A stretch of 49,578 nucleotides of DNA from Thermomucor indicae-seudaticae (lineage: Eukaryota; Mucoromycota; Mucoromycetes; Mucorales; Lichtheimiaceae): assembly GCA_000787465.1 (NCBI GenBank), contig JSYX01000234.1, positions 1-49,578 of the forward strand, written 5' to 3'. The notes under the pieces are model-generated. The model ran no database searches. It worked only from the letters and a program-made list of their open reading frames with translations, and had not been told where the DNA came from. How positions within the stretch are numbered: position 1 is the first letter of the stretch; each line of letters opens with the position of its first letter. The translations under genes and the position numbers were made by a program. Of this stretch, positions 23,115 through 33,531 are shown piece after piece.

Positions 23115-24155
23115 AATGTCCTGAAGTTGGTGTACGATACTTGTCCATCTTTGGTTCAATTTCACATAGTCGAAGACAGTGATTTGTATAAGCGCCCAGG
23201 TTTATGCTTCACTGATCCGGATACTCGCAGCGTCATTGCGATTACTAACATGCCATACTTGGTGCATGAACTTGAACCTCTCCTCGCCAGACAACGCTTG
23301 AGCATCGAAATTCTTCGTCTGAACCTGGAATCCACAATACGAACAGGGCAAGTGTGGAAGTCGATCGCATCCGCACAGGGATTTCCGAAACTACGTGAAA
23401 TTGAACTAGAAGAAAAGGACGAAGTTGCCGCAAGGTACTACATGCATGACAGCTCTGACGAAGATTCCAACGAAGTGAGTGTCTTTGACAGTGACAGCAT
23501 ATCTGAGGATACAAATGTTAGTCTCGACCCTGAGGAGATGGCATGCCTCATCCGTCTCTGCCCGTCACTCAAAGTCGTACGATTGGTCAAGTTCGAGCTG
23601 GACGATGAAGTCTTCAAAGTTTTGGGTGATCTGAAACATTTAGTATGTCTCAATCTACTGAGATGCAAAGGTATCTTGCCGGAAATGGTCAGTCAATTCT
23701 TCAGTGATGCTACGGCTATTGAGCATTTCTCATACCCAGAATTTCGCAAACGGTTGGATGCCGACGGGCTGCATGTATCAGACATATTATCCGCTATATC
23801 ACAGAGCCCCAACAAGACACTGAGGGAACTCCATATCACAAGCCGCTTTTCCTTTCGGAAAGTAGACCTAGACGATTTCGTGAAAAGCATGCAAAATGCC
23901 AAGCTGTCGCGCATAACACTTTCGTATGGTGGCCTGAGTCAAGACCATCTACAAGAGTTTCTTCAACTTGCTACGCTTGCAGTCTTGCGTCTTGAGGATG
24001 TATATATATCTGACGATGTGGACGTAATGAAAGCTCTGGAATATCGCCAGGAACCAGTATGCATAACACTCAAATGCGATATATACGGAAAGGAAAAGAG
24101 GAATGGGATATATATTAAAGCCAAGGATGGTCATGTGCAGCATTACCAGAAATAG
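23115..24155 (+). CDS. LRR-like protein (F-box/LRR style), 5' end unresolved
   Basis: A continuous frame of about 340 codons ends at 24155. Spaced Leu-rich segments look like irregular LRRs: LSIEILRLNLES, LIRLCPSLKVVRLVKFEL, LGDLKHLVCLNLLRCKG, LRELHITSRFSF, LSRITLSYGGLS, LAVLRLEDVYIS. An acidic insert (SSDEDSNEVSVFDSDSISED) interrupts them. Fungi, especially Mucoromycota, carry many F-box proteins with this layout, serving as SCF ubiquitin-ligase substrate adaptors. No F-box is visible here. No in-frame ATG precedes residue 40, so an upstream exon is expected. An acceptor at about 23115 (CCCAG) and donor GTAAGC near 23036 are possible, but the exon before that is unclear. The gene may instead be a truncated copy. 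It converges on ALG7 with 253 bp between. Confidence 0.6.
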   Translation, partial: NVLKLVYDTCPSLVQFHIVEDSDLYKRPGLCFTDPDTRSVIAITNMPYLVHELEPLLARQRLSIEILRLNLESTIRTGQVWKSIASAQGFPKLREIELEEKDEVAARYYMHDSSDEDSNEVSVFDSDSISEDTNVSLDPEEMACLIRLCPSLKVVRLVKFELDDEVFKVLGDLKHLVCLNLLRCKGILPEMVSQFFSDATAIEHFSYPEFRKRLDADGLHVSDILSAISQSPNKTLRELHITSRFSFRKVDLDDFVKSMQNAKLSRITLSYGGLSQDHLQEFLQLATLAVLRLEDVYISDDVDVMKALEYRQEPVCITLKCDIYGKEKRNGIYIKAKDGHVQHYQK

Positions 24156-24408
24156 CTTGACAGCAGTACGGTCTTATTACCTTATTACGAACGAACCCCA
24201 CATAAAACGACTTCGTCTTTGACGCAATTCATAGCGTATATGTCATGAATTGATGTGAAAGGTACCATGGAAGTTGTGGACTCCATCGTTCCCGATATTC
24301 GTTCAACCCAAACACTCATACATTGGCAACGTTTTCCTGCGAGCTTCTACAGTAGGCTAGATCAACTTAAAATGGTACATTCAATATATAACGCAAAAGT
24401 AAAACGGT

Positions 24409-25951
24409 CTAGTAAACGTATTGAACAAGCTTGTAGCGAATGAAAAACGCCAGAATGCTCGACAGCACTTGAATAATTAACACCGAGATAGTCGTATTTC
24501 GTTCGGACATGGGACCCAGATGCGCCAGCACAAGGTTGATGAGCGTCAAATTGTTGCATTCGGCTATCTGTCCTTCCGAGTCTCTCCGGAAGACTTTGAG
24601 TAGTCCAACAGCCTCCAATAGCCGTAGCACGACTCTAGCCAGCACACTTGGCGGTTTTTTGGCGCTGTCAAAGGAAACCGTTGAGCACTGTAAAAGACCC
24701 GTTTCCTTTTGTAGACGAGGCATTCGGTGCCTCGGACAATCGACCAGACGGAAGAGTTGCGGGCAAGAGTAGAGAAAGTTGAAAATCTGAGGTAGAAAGA
24801 AGAGCACCAGCGTCTTGGAGAAGTGACCGAGAATGCCGACAACCGCGAACGTCATGCCTGCAAAGTAGCAGTATGTATCTCCCACAAATACACGCGCCGG
24901 GAACCTAGACAATCCTTCTGTCAACTGGATTTGATCATGAGGGAATTACCCCGCTTACCAGTTATGATACAGTAAGGCTGCTGTGACGCCAGTCAAGGGA
25001 AGCATGAAGTACAGACTAAAGCGATGTGCCTCGACGCTTTCTCGTAAGGGGTTATTGTATAGATAAAGACTATCATTGATGATTACAGAGAGTGCAATGA
25101 CAAGAGATTGACCGGCTTCAATGCCGTTGACGCCAGCGAGGATATTAATCGTGTGAGTGCAAAAGATGGTCAGCATCACCATGTAAACGTAGTACAGGAT
25201 CCCTTTCAGTTGGTCAGTTTGATTGGCAGGTAAACTTGCTGTACAAGTCTCTTATGGTTCACCTAGATCGACGAGATCACCAAGCAAGGGCCGTAACTGT
25301 ATGGGCATGACAACGTGCGTAACGCCAAAGTTCGTATAGTAGAATATCAACAGGGGAATGCTGGCAACCGCCGGAAACCAAACTTTATAACGCCATCGAA
25401 CATCCAAGACGTCATCTGCAAACCCAAGGAGTACCATGGATTGGATGGCAAGAATAGCCGACAGGATTTCTCCTAACTGGCCTTGTTCCATTTCACCATG
25501 CGTCCTGTTGTGGATACTAGCTTACTATATTACCTTGTGATATGGAAACGTTCCTAGCATTGGAGACTCCTCGTGCACAAGACGTCCTTTACCATCGAAC
25601 CAGTCGATAAATGGGAAAGGAATAAAGCAAAACATAATAATCAAGTATATAACTGCCGTGGGGAACCCCATCGCTTCCGGTCTAGAAGGTAGAGTTTGTA
25701 AGAATCATTTGGCGAAAGCTTGATAAGCTACTTCAAGTCGCGTACAGTGTCGGTCGATGAGGTTTCAGCACATCAGTGCCGGACAAACGTGCATTCACAA
25801 ACGTTTGCTTTAACCGAGGTAGAGTTTTCCCGGTCATCAATGCCGCGATGACCGAAAATCCAACAGAGACATACACAGTGTCCCGAGCGTTGACTACGAA
25901 AAGAAAGCCAAGGGCGGTTACCAGCGACAGTAGCATCCACAACCTTGGCAT
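24409..25951 (-). CDS. ALG7: UDP-GlcNAc:dolichyl-phosphate GlcNAc-1-phosphate transferase
   Basis: Catalyses the first step of dolichol-linked oligosaccharide assembly on the ER membrane; it is the tunicamycin target. Exons in coding order: 25951-25746, 25681-25534, 25476-25263, 25202-24959, 24904-24409 (435 aa; human DPAGT1 408). The protein is very hydrophobic, with about ten membrane segments. Matching blocks: FCFIPFPFIDWF, LLGFADDVLDVRWRYK (D139-D140, the expected catalytic Asp pair), LDLGILYYVYM, TINILAGVNGIEAGQS, FSLYFMLPLTG, RVFVGDTYCYFAGMTFAVVG, LGHFSKTLVLFFLPQIFNFL, CPRHRMPRL, AECNNLTLINL. The start MPRLW is the first ATG in frame before the first TM. It lies 129 bp downstream of the OST1 stop on the same strand, so its promoter is short or overlaps the OST1 3' end. 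Confidence 0.97.
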
Positions 25952-26080
25952 GTCGGTGAAACAAGCGAAGGGTATAGCCAGACGTGCCACGTTGCCAACG
26001 ACACAGCATTGGCGGAAATTCAATGCAATCGATGCAGTTAACGGATCATCTTTTAATGAACTTTACTTGTTACATCTACG

Positions 26081-27910
26081 CTACTGTGATTTCTTGGACG
26101 CCTTTTTCTATAATAACGGCAACTTACGTTTAGTTACGATTACTTTGTACCTGCTTCATTGTACGACATACCTTGTCAGTGCCGATTGTCAGACTGATTT
26201 TGGAAAATATGGTGCTTAGCAAAAAGAGCGAGAAGAAAGCAGTGGATGCCACGATGGGCTTTTGGAAGAGCCGTAGTGTGGGGTATTCATACGTGATCTA
26301 TCACAAACTGTCGTTACAGTCTGAGTACGCGCAAGTATACATTTTATAGCATACCAAGATGAGTTGCTCGTGGTCACGAATCACGTTGTGTTTTTCTAGG
26401 ATGACCATGTAGCGACCGGTCGAGTCAAAGTTTGTGTAGTGTGACCGATGCTCAACCAAGTCCAGATCAAAGGGTGCATGTACTTGCACGTTTCTAGAAC
26501 TCCTGATGTAAGGAAAAGGATAGCTAACGCTTTCTGTTTTCCTCAGATGACTTACGTTGCACCCTCAGGGAGAACAATACGAACTTGAGCCTTGTCAATT
26601 GCCATGTCAAAGACATTCTCAACAAAGTTCACTTTCAAAATATATTGCCCAGTCTTTTTGGAGTATCGAGCGAACATGCCGAGGTCCACATTGTAGCCGT
26701 GAAACCATGTATAGTTCCAGCCTCCAAAGAGAGGATAGCGCGGTCGAATGTTCAATGTTGAAGAGTCAAGATCATTTCGAAAGTTGGAAGTGGAAACATT
26801 GCCAATATCGTCGCGGTAATATACATCGCGGGCGTTAGCAGGCAAGCGGAAAGTGAGATCTTTCAACACATTTGTCTGGCCATGGACCATGCGACTCATT
26901 TGGTAGGTAACGCGACTAAAGTCTTGGATACTATTTCCAGTTTAATTTAGCGTACAGTTGTTAATACCACTTTAAGGCATTTTACTAACCGTGCGCCCGA
27001 GTGATGTAACTTGTAGTTCTCTTCGACTGCTAGATTTCCGCCCCAATGGGATACCTGAAGGTCGCGCACGAGCTCTGTTACGGTTAAAAGCGGTTTGCTA
27101 TATTCATAATGGATGCGAAGTCTCTCGAAAGCGTGGGACCCAATGGAGTCGAACGGACCGTAAACAATCTTATTTCCATTGTGCTTCACCAGTTCTCCGC
27201 CTGTATAAGATTGGACGAGCTGGCTCGGTAATCTGCATAGGTCAGTATAGGCTGACCTCTATCTCATCTTCAGACAGTACGTACTGAACTGTTGTTTTCA
27301 TCTCGTCGGAAGGATAAAGCGAATAGACGTATACATTTCCTGTGTAAACCACAAACTGCCTAGCAACTTGAGGAATTTCGGCTGGCAGAGGTTGCAGCAT
27401 GTGCGTATAGGAAATCTTTATGCCAAAGCGAACTTCTTCTTCGGGTTGGATAGGCTCATCAAAAGTAATCTTGTAAAACTGAATTTCCCTGTTTGCAATA
27501 AATTCTTGAGCTCAAGATATTCTGCACGCACAAACAGAAACAATTGCCAAAACGCACTTTTCAGAGTCAAAGCCAGCTTGCTCAATAGAAAGGCCAGTTT
27601 TAGGTTCCTGGCGAAGGAAAGCACCAATACTCGCGACGTGTTCATCTGCCTGGCGGGGAAGGGCAAACATATACTGACTGACGGGTTTGGTATGGATATT
27701 CTTTGCGCGAATGCCAAGATCCTCGACAACAATATTGCTTCGTAAATCAAGAACGCGGAGCACCTTTATGTTTTTGAAATCGGGTGAGACAGGGATCGTC
27801 GTTTCGGCCACGGCCGCAGATGAAGCCAACGCCATGCTGGCGAGGCTCATAAAGGCCAGTAATGCACAGAGCCACACCGAGGTTCTATGCATAACACGAA
27901 TTAGGCTCAT
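26081..27910 (-). CDS. OST1: Oligosaccharyltransferase subunit Ost1 (ribophorin I)
   Basis: A core subunit of the ER complex that transfers the glycan to Asn of nascent proteins. Exons in coding order: 27910-27558, 27488-27285, 27232-26990, 26930-26556, 26502-26355, 26297-26172, 26107-26081 (491 aa). A signal peptide is evident (HRTSVWLCALLAFMSLASM), so ATG 27910 or 27892 is the start. Family blocks: VLRVLDLRSNIVVEDLGI, EVRFGIKISYTHML, HWGGNLAVEENYKLHH, ARDVYYRDDIGNVSTSNFRN, PRYPLFGGWNY, then one C-terminal TM (IVASTAFFSLFLLSTIF). The last exon is only 27 nt and encodes KKASKKSQ, ending in a KKXX ER-retrieval motif. The preceding intron has donor GTATGT and a TAACTAA-like branch site. Retaining it would instead end at 26130 without the signal. 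Tandem with ALG7. Confidence 0.95.
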
Positions 27911-28569
27911 CAAGTTTTCTTTTGACGCGCGGCAAACTCTCTCCCTTCCTTGGCCAATCCCCACCCGCTTTGCCAAGTTCATTAATGCATCCAATCATTT
28001 ATTGCCACGTCATCACTTTCTGCTTATGTAAGCATGTCTTGGCCTATATGGAACTGAGGCAAGAAGGTATACCTGCTTCAGTCGTCGATATTTTTGCCCA
28101 TCAGTTCCCGAATAAAGGCCACCGAAAATGAATGTGGCAATTCGATGCTTGGGATAAAGAAAGATATTTTCGTCAAGAAGTCGAGCATTTCACTGTTGGT
28201 ACGCGCTACCTATGCAGACCACTGATAACCGGGTTATTGCGGGATGAAAAGTAGGAAAGTTTAGTTACTTCATGCGCAGTAATGTATCTTTTCTCTCTTC
28301 TAATGCGCGCCATTAACATAAAAGTTTTCGAAAATCCTGTTTTCAAGATATGGTCCATCTACGTTGCGGAAATTGCATTGATATTGATAGGAGCTAAGAG
28401 CCCATTTATCTTTAGCGACAACTTTGGGATACAGGGGATCTTCTCAGTAACAAGCGAACCAGATCAGTCTTGAATATAGCAAAACGTTTCACGCACCTTT
28501 AAGCCTATGAGATGCTTTTGTCTTGATATGCACATGAATATCGCATAAAATACTGCAAAATGGTAAATA
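27911..28569. other. OST1 upstream region, no gene seen
   Basis: This is the region between OST1 and the next minus-strand gene. The OST1 frame is open upstream to 27994, but the added residues do not resemble a signal peptide. Short plus-strand frames at 28282-28473 have no family resemblance. Confidence 0.5.
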
Positions 28570-29045
28570 TTACCACCATACGGTTAAGACGACCATAGTC
28601 ATCAAAGTAATCAATATTGTCAGCAGCTTAAGTACGGTTTCCTTCAAGCGATACTCTTCTGATGGCCGCGACAAGCCTTCCTCGCTGTCGTCTAGGCGAC
28701 ACTTCTGCTTAGCTTTAATTTCTCTTGTCTATTGACTTTGTGCTACTTACACCACTTATCTTGCCCGTCTCCTTTCAAGTATAATAAAGGATAGTCAGAA
28801 ATGACCAAGAACCAGTGTTTATCAAGGTCTCTTTGCCAAACAGCGAGTCTTGCTATACGTCCAAGTTCTTCTCCATCGTCATGCGTTATATACACTTTAG
28901 ATTCCTGCAAAGCTTTTGCCACAACATCGATCGCTGCAACGGGATCTTCAGGTTGTGCGATCAGTGTCATTTGTTCACCGACATGAATGTCTCCATCTTT
29001 ACCCTCATCAAAACAAGCCTTTAAGTGCGTCGCTAATTCATCCAT
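28570..29045 (-). CDS. Small putative tail-anchored membrane protein, unrecognised
   Basis: Exon 1 at 29045-28751 starts MDELATHLKACFDEG and carries an acidic/charged soluble domain of about 98 residues (blocks EDPVAAIDVVAKALQES, RIARLAVWQRDLDKHWFLVI). A second exon at about 28712-28570 encodes CRLDDSEEGLSRPSEEYRL and a single hydrophobic segment that ends the protein (TVLKLLTILITLMTMVVLTVWW). The total is about 145 aa. The join uses donor GTAAGT at 28750 and acceptor AAAG; the resulting intron is only 38 nt, shorter than any other here, so the exact splice may differ. An N-terminal cytosolic domain with one C-terminal TM is typical of tail-anchored ER or mitochondrial outer-membrane proteins. 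Function unknown; no family recognised. Confidence 0.5.
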
Positions 29046-30989
29046 GCAGAGAAAAGCAGGCAGAAGCAAAAAAGGTTTGTACGTGCCAGTCAACCCAATG
29101 TTTCACTTATATCAAATATTGCGGCATGAATTTTGATTTGTGCGAAACACTAAATTTCACAACGCGTTCTTCTTGACTGGATACGACGCTGGCGTTGCCC
29201 CGAGACCCGTAAGATGCTCGACCCGATCTCAGTATCCTTTGTCAAGCAATAAATAGACGACCCACGCGTGGTGGCACGAGCATCGATATGGACACATATG
29301 CACTTCTAGAAACATACGTATTCCTAGAAAACGTCGTATTGCGCAGCGGCACCAACAAAACGAAATCATAGTCTGGTGTACAGGTTATCAACTTGTTCTG
29401 ATTTGCGTCTGCAACAAGCCTCAGTTAATCGTATGCCTCGACCTATTGTGATCAAAGGCTTGCCACGATCGCAGAGGAATATCCCTGGTGACAATGGGAG
29501 CGGGGGGATAAAGACGTAGCCGACAAGGCATCCACACCCCATGGGTCGTCGTTTCCAAGCACCAAAAATAAGCATTATTTTCTGCGACAAGAGTGTCTAC
29601 GGGTATGAACGCGTGAAGGGTGTAAATCCAATCACGGCAAGAACCCCGAGTGGATCCACTCGACGGCGCACCGTAGTGCCTTGGCGGCTTCAACGCAACA
29701 TGTAGTCCAGTGTAGCAGTGACTGGCTATATAATTTGAGGGTCGCCAAGTGCAACGCTTCCAACCCTCCGGAAGACATCTTGTCCGCAGCCGAAGAAACA
29801 GATACGGATCAAATGTATAAAAGAGAAACACGATGTTGGACTTGCAAAGCTTTCCAGATCCAGCGAGACTGAGACGCAGATAAACGGAAAATACTTGAGA
29901 CTTGGACTTCAATGCACTTGTTGAACAGCCTTGATCGAGCACGTAGGTTTAACTTATGTTCGAAGCGGTTTACTCTGAAGGACCTTCAGTGATAGGTGAA
30001 AGAAAGATCAACGCTTCCCCAGTAACAAGATAACTGACCCAATGGACATTTCAAATGGACAAAAGAGAAGACGCCATTATGATAATATTTGTCAGTTAGT
30101 AGACTACCGTCCATTTTTGGTAGCATACTGGATTTTCCCGGTTTGATCTGCTACAAGCATCCTCATCTGAGCACTCACTGGAAGATTACGTGACCCTACT
30201 GTCCATCTCACAAGAGTTCGCCTATTCTACAACGCAAAATACAAGATAAGTTGGTCCCTTTTCGTGCAAGACTTTTGACCAAGAAAAGAAACTGAACAAG
30301 CTAGGTTCCTGCTTGCAAGATAGACAGAGTTATGGTAAAGGATGAATGATGACTTGGACACCAAGGCCTTTTGTTGATGTGATCGATTTCAGTACAGACA
30401 ATATGGTTCAAGTTCTCTGTCTCCTACGGCAAGGGTATCTCTGCCAAGTTATGTGATAGTAAGTTCTTCCGTTTCGAGTTCTATCTTTCAAATTCTGGCA
30501 ACATGGTGAAAGGCTTTCCCCTCGTCATTTTGGGAGAGTGAGGGTTTCCTGAGACGTAGAGGCGGCGGCTTGGCCCCTCCCTCCGTTCACATTCTGGGCC
30601 AGCCAATTATTTAAGCTGGATTTCTTATAAACACCCTCCACCGGTAGCAGGTGCGTGGTGGGTTAAGTATATGTTACTTTTACAATGAGAAGGTTTCTAA
30701 CATGATTGGACTTATGTGCTGGAGGTATACTTTTGCGCTGACCACCTATTTAAGTAAAATGAGCCAATTTTAGAGCAAAAATTCGTGAACCATCTAGCGT
30801 AGATCACACGGAAAATTGTTCCGAACAGGTAGTGGGATCGACGCATGGGATTGACACGACTAAACCTAAAAAAGTAAATTTTTCTTGGCTTTTCGTGATC
30901 TGAAACTATTCAGCAAGGTCTCGAATGGCTCTATATCCAAGACACAGCATTTCAGTCTGTCTTCGTTTTCTTTTCTTTTTTTTTAGACT
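29046..30989. other. Gene-poor interval, about 1.9 kb
   Basis: No gene was recognised. A minus-strand open frame at 29421-29942 (173 codons) is rich in Arg, Ser, Cys and Pro with no domain resemblance and is probably chance. The right end (30900-30989) includes a T-rich stretch just before the GT15 start, consistent with a core promoter or leader. Confidence 0.5.
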
Positions 30990-32255
30990 ATGGCGGCAGG
31001 TCCAAGAGCTCTAGGCACGAGAATCATTCTCCTACTTTTGTCTGTACTGACCTTATGGTCCACTTTCGCTGCCTGGCGTTATGCGTTCAGCAATGACAAG
31101 GCTGGCCGTATGGTTCCTTATTTCAAAAGTGAAGCAGCGAACGAGCTGCTTAGGCGTATGGACGACTATTCTGTCCACGCTTACCCTCCGCTGCCACCTA
31201 CGCCCAATGTTTGTCCTAGGGAGCCGCTCTCAAGCGCTCCGCGGCCGCCCATTTTCGTCGACAATGCAACGCTATCATCAAGCGAACCCGTCAATGCTGC
31301 CATTGTTTTTCTTATCGAGTTCTTGGACAGACCTCTTCCTCAAAACCATCGTGAGATGATGCGTTTCAACAAAGCGCTCTGGCTGCTCTGGGAGAACTTT
31401 AACAAGCATTACAACTATCCCATCCTGATTTTTCACGAGCCTGCCTTCGCTCCCCAATACCGACGTCGGTACCGCCGCATGTGGCCGAAACAGCTCAACA
31501 TCACCTTCTACGAGGTCGAGTTTGCTATGCCCAAGAGTTTTCCAACCACGGAGCCAGTTGACGAACTCGGCTTGCACCCCACAAACCGGCGCGCGTTTCC
31601 AGGCTACAACCATATGATCCACTTCTTCTTCAAAGACATTTTCGACCATCCTGCCATCCGGGATCTGGAGTATTTCTGGCGCCTCGATCACGACTCCGAG
31701 ATCCGCTCGCCCGTTCAACTCGATTTGTTTAAATATATGAAAAACCACGGTTTGCGGTACGGATACCGCACCATTACAACCGACGCGTTGCACGTTACAG
31801 ACGGCCTGCTTGGCTTTTTTGACCAGTATCGGCGCGACCCTAGTCATATTGCAGTGAACGGCAATACATGTGCGGCCGTGTCGCAACGCAATTGTCTGAA
31901 GGTGCCAGCAACCAAGGAAGAGCGCCGAGAATATCCCCCCTTGATGTACTACAACAACTTTGAGATTGTGCACGTGCCCACATGGCGGTCAACAGCCATG
32001 AGGCAATTGACAGAGGCGGTTGATAAAACAGACATGATCTACTGGGATCGATGGGGTGATGCACCTCTCAGGTGAGAAGGACGATAAGAGACGTTCCGTC
32101 AAGCACGTAATTTAACCAAAATATATATATATATATATAGGTATTACTCGGTCAATTTGATGCTGGATGTCCGTACTGAAGTCATGGAATGGTGCCATAT
32201 CCGATATCATCATCACAGGACCTTTGAACCTTTATGTGATCTGGAAATCATTTAA
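30990..32255 (+). CDS. GT15 (KRE2/MNT1-like) alpha-1,2-mannosyltransferase
   Basis: A Golgi type II membrane enzyme that adds alpha-1,2-mannose from GDP-mannose to O- or N-glycans. Exons: 30990-32071 and 32141-32255 (398 aa). N-terminal signal anchor at about 11-30 (IILLLLSVLTLWSTFAAW), then a Pro-rich stem. Catalytic-domain blocks agree with Kre2/Mnt1: AAIVFLIEF, WENFNKHYNYPILIFHE, FPGYNHMIHFFFKDIFDHP, then LEYFWRLDHDSEIRSP (about 227-241) in place of the yeast YYWRVEPDV block, then YNNFEIVHVPTWRS and DRWGDAPLRYYSV. The usual family Asp/Glu positions are thus present with changes, as common in Mucoromycota paralogues. The intron ends in a (TA)n run directly before its AG acceptor. A GT15 enzyme fits the nearby N-glycosylation genes but they are not contiguous. 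Confidence 0.9.
32119..32139. repeat. (AT)n tract abutting a splice acceptor
   Basis: About ten AT units end directly in the AG acceptor of the GT15 intron (exon 2 starts at 32141). Repeat-length change would alter the polypyrimidine/branch spacing. Confidence 0.8.
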
Positions 32256-32877
32256 GAAAGCCAGAGTCATAGCAGGCGATTGTATATATACTCCATCGTG
32301 ATATTTTTACTATCATATTGGCTGTGATCTACGGTAATACATTGTGTTTTTTTTTCAACGGTTGAATGTTACTGATGAATATAATCAATGCCACTATGGC
32401 TTGTCAAAACCATTTTCCTCATTTTCCATTTGTAACGAGTATTGCTACATGGTCGCATTTTTCCTATTACCCTTCAATCGCTCGTTATGCTGCTTCTAGT
32501 GTCCGATCAGTCAAATCCTGATTTGTCAACCGATAACTCCAGAAAGACGTTTCAAATTTGAAGGATACGAGTTTCCGCTCTAAATCATGCTTGGTCAATT
32601 GGCTTGTTTGTTCAGGCCAGACTCTATTTCGTCATCATATCTCTGTTTACGCAAACCTCTTTCCATCGCAATAATGTCATCGACAGAAGACCCCCATCGC
32701 AATCAGTAGTCCTTTTTCACGTATTTCTACAAATAATCTTCATTCCCATAACAAGCCTTGTTATTTCGTCAGGAAATCAAATTCTGAAAGATAGGCCGTG
32801 ACAGACTTTCGGGCCTTGTGATCCGCTATATCCCTTGCGCAAGGGCAGTTAGGCAATCACGTCCTTTCAAAGGCCGC
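32256..32877. other. GT15 3' flank, no gene seen
   Basis: AT-rich, with no coding signal. A 14-bp perfect palindrome CCCTTGC/GCAAGGG lies at 32832-32845, just before the TAGGCT cluster. Confidence 0.5.
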
Positions 32878-33099
32878 GATAGGCTATGGATAGGCCTGAT
32901 AGGCTACTGATAGGGCCAATAGGCTATCAGAGCCTATCGGTAGTCTATTGACAGCCTTCCGACCCTATTTGTAGCTTATCCATAGCCTATCCGTCCTATC
33001 GATAGCCTGTTGAAAGGCCCACAAGACTGTCAACAGGTTAATAGACTATGAATCCCATTGTGGGCAGGGGTTAGCCTATGGAACCTGGGAAGCCTATCC
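32878..33099. repeat. Cluster of GATAGGCT / AGCCTATC motifs in inverted arrangement
   Basis: About five forward units (GATAGGCT or close variants at 32879, 32889, 32898, 32909, 32919) are followed by seven or more reverse-complement units (AGCCTAT and variants at 32931, 32942, 32961, 32973, 32984, 33073, 33091). At the switch point, ATAGGCT (32919-32925) and AGCCTAT (32931-32937) form a perfect 7-bp stem with a 5-nt loop. Spacing is about 10 bp in the forward half. No family was recognised. Confidence 0.75.
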
Positions 33100-33531
33100 C
33101 ATTTTCCCGATGAATGCTCCAACTTGTTGTTCTCCAAACTTTGGCCCGCTTCCGATAAGAAAAGCTTCGAGTCCTTGTAGCGCGTTAAGGTTAAAGCCAT
33201 TTTAAAGGAAAGACAAGGCTGTATTCCACTTGGTCTGTGCCAAAATAAGCCTCTCTTGGTTTGATTTTTCCCTCCCACATTCAGCCTGACTCATTGTTGG
33301 GTCACATAACTGTGTTCAGTTGATGGTCTCTACGCAGACGAGGCGTTGCACATTCGTTTTCCTGGCTGTCGGAGGCTGCATAATTGACTATACCATACGT
33401 TGCCTCCGTCTAGTCTTGTAAATTAGATACTCAGACTTTTCCGTGCTCGACGCGAACATTCACGTATTGAATGATAGCACACTTTTGATTTTTGGCATCA
33501 ACACTTTAGTTAATGACTTTTATTTTCAAGG

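Noticed and set aside
29421..29942. 173-codon minus-strand frame
   Set aside because: Arg/Cys/Pro-rich composition, no domain, no splice partners; judged chance.
31278..31973. 231-codon minus-strand frame in GT15
   Set aside because: Antisense to the conserved mannosyltransferase domain.
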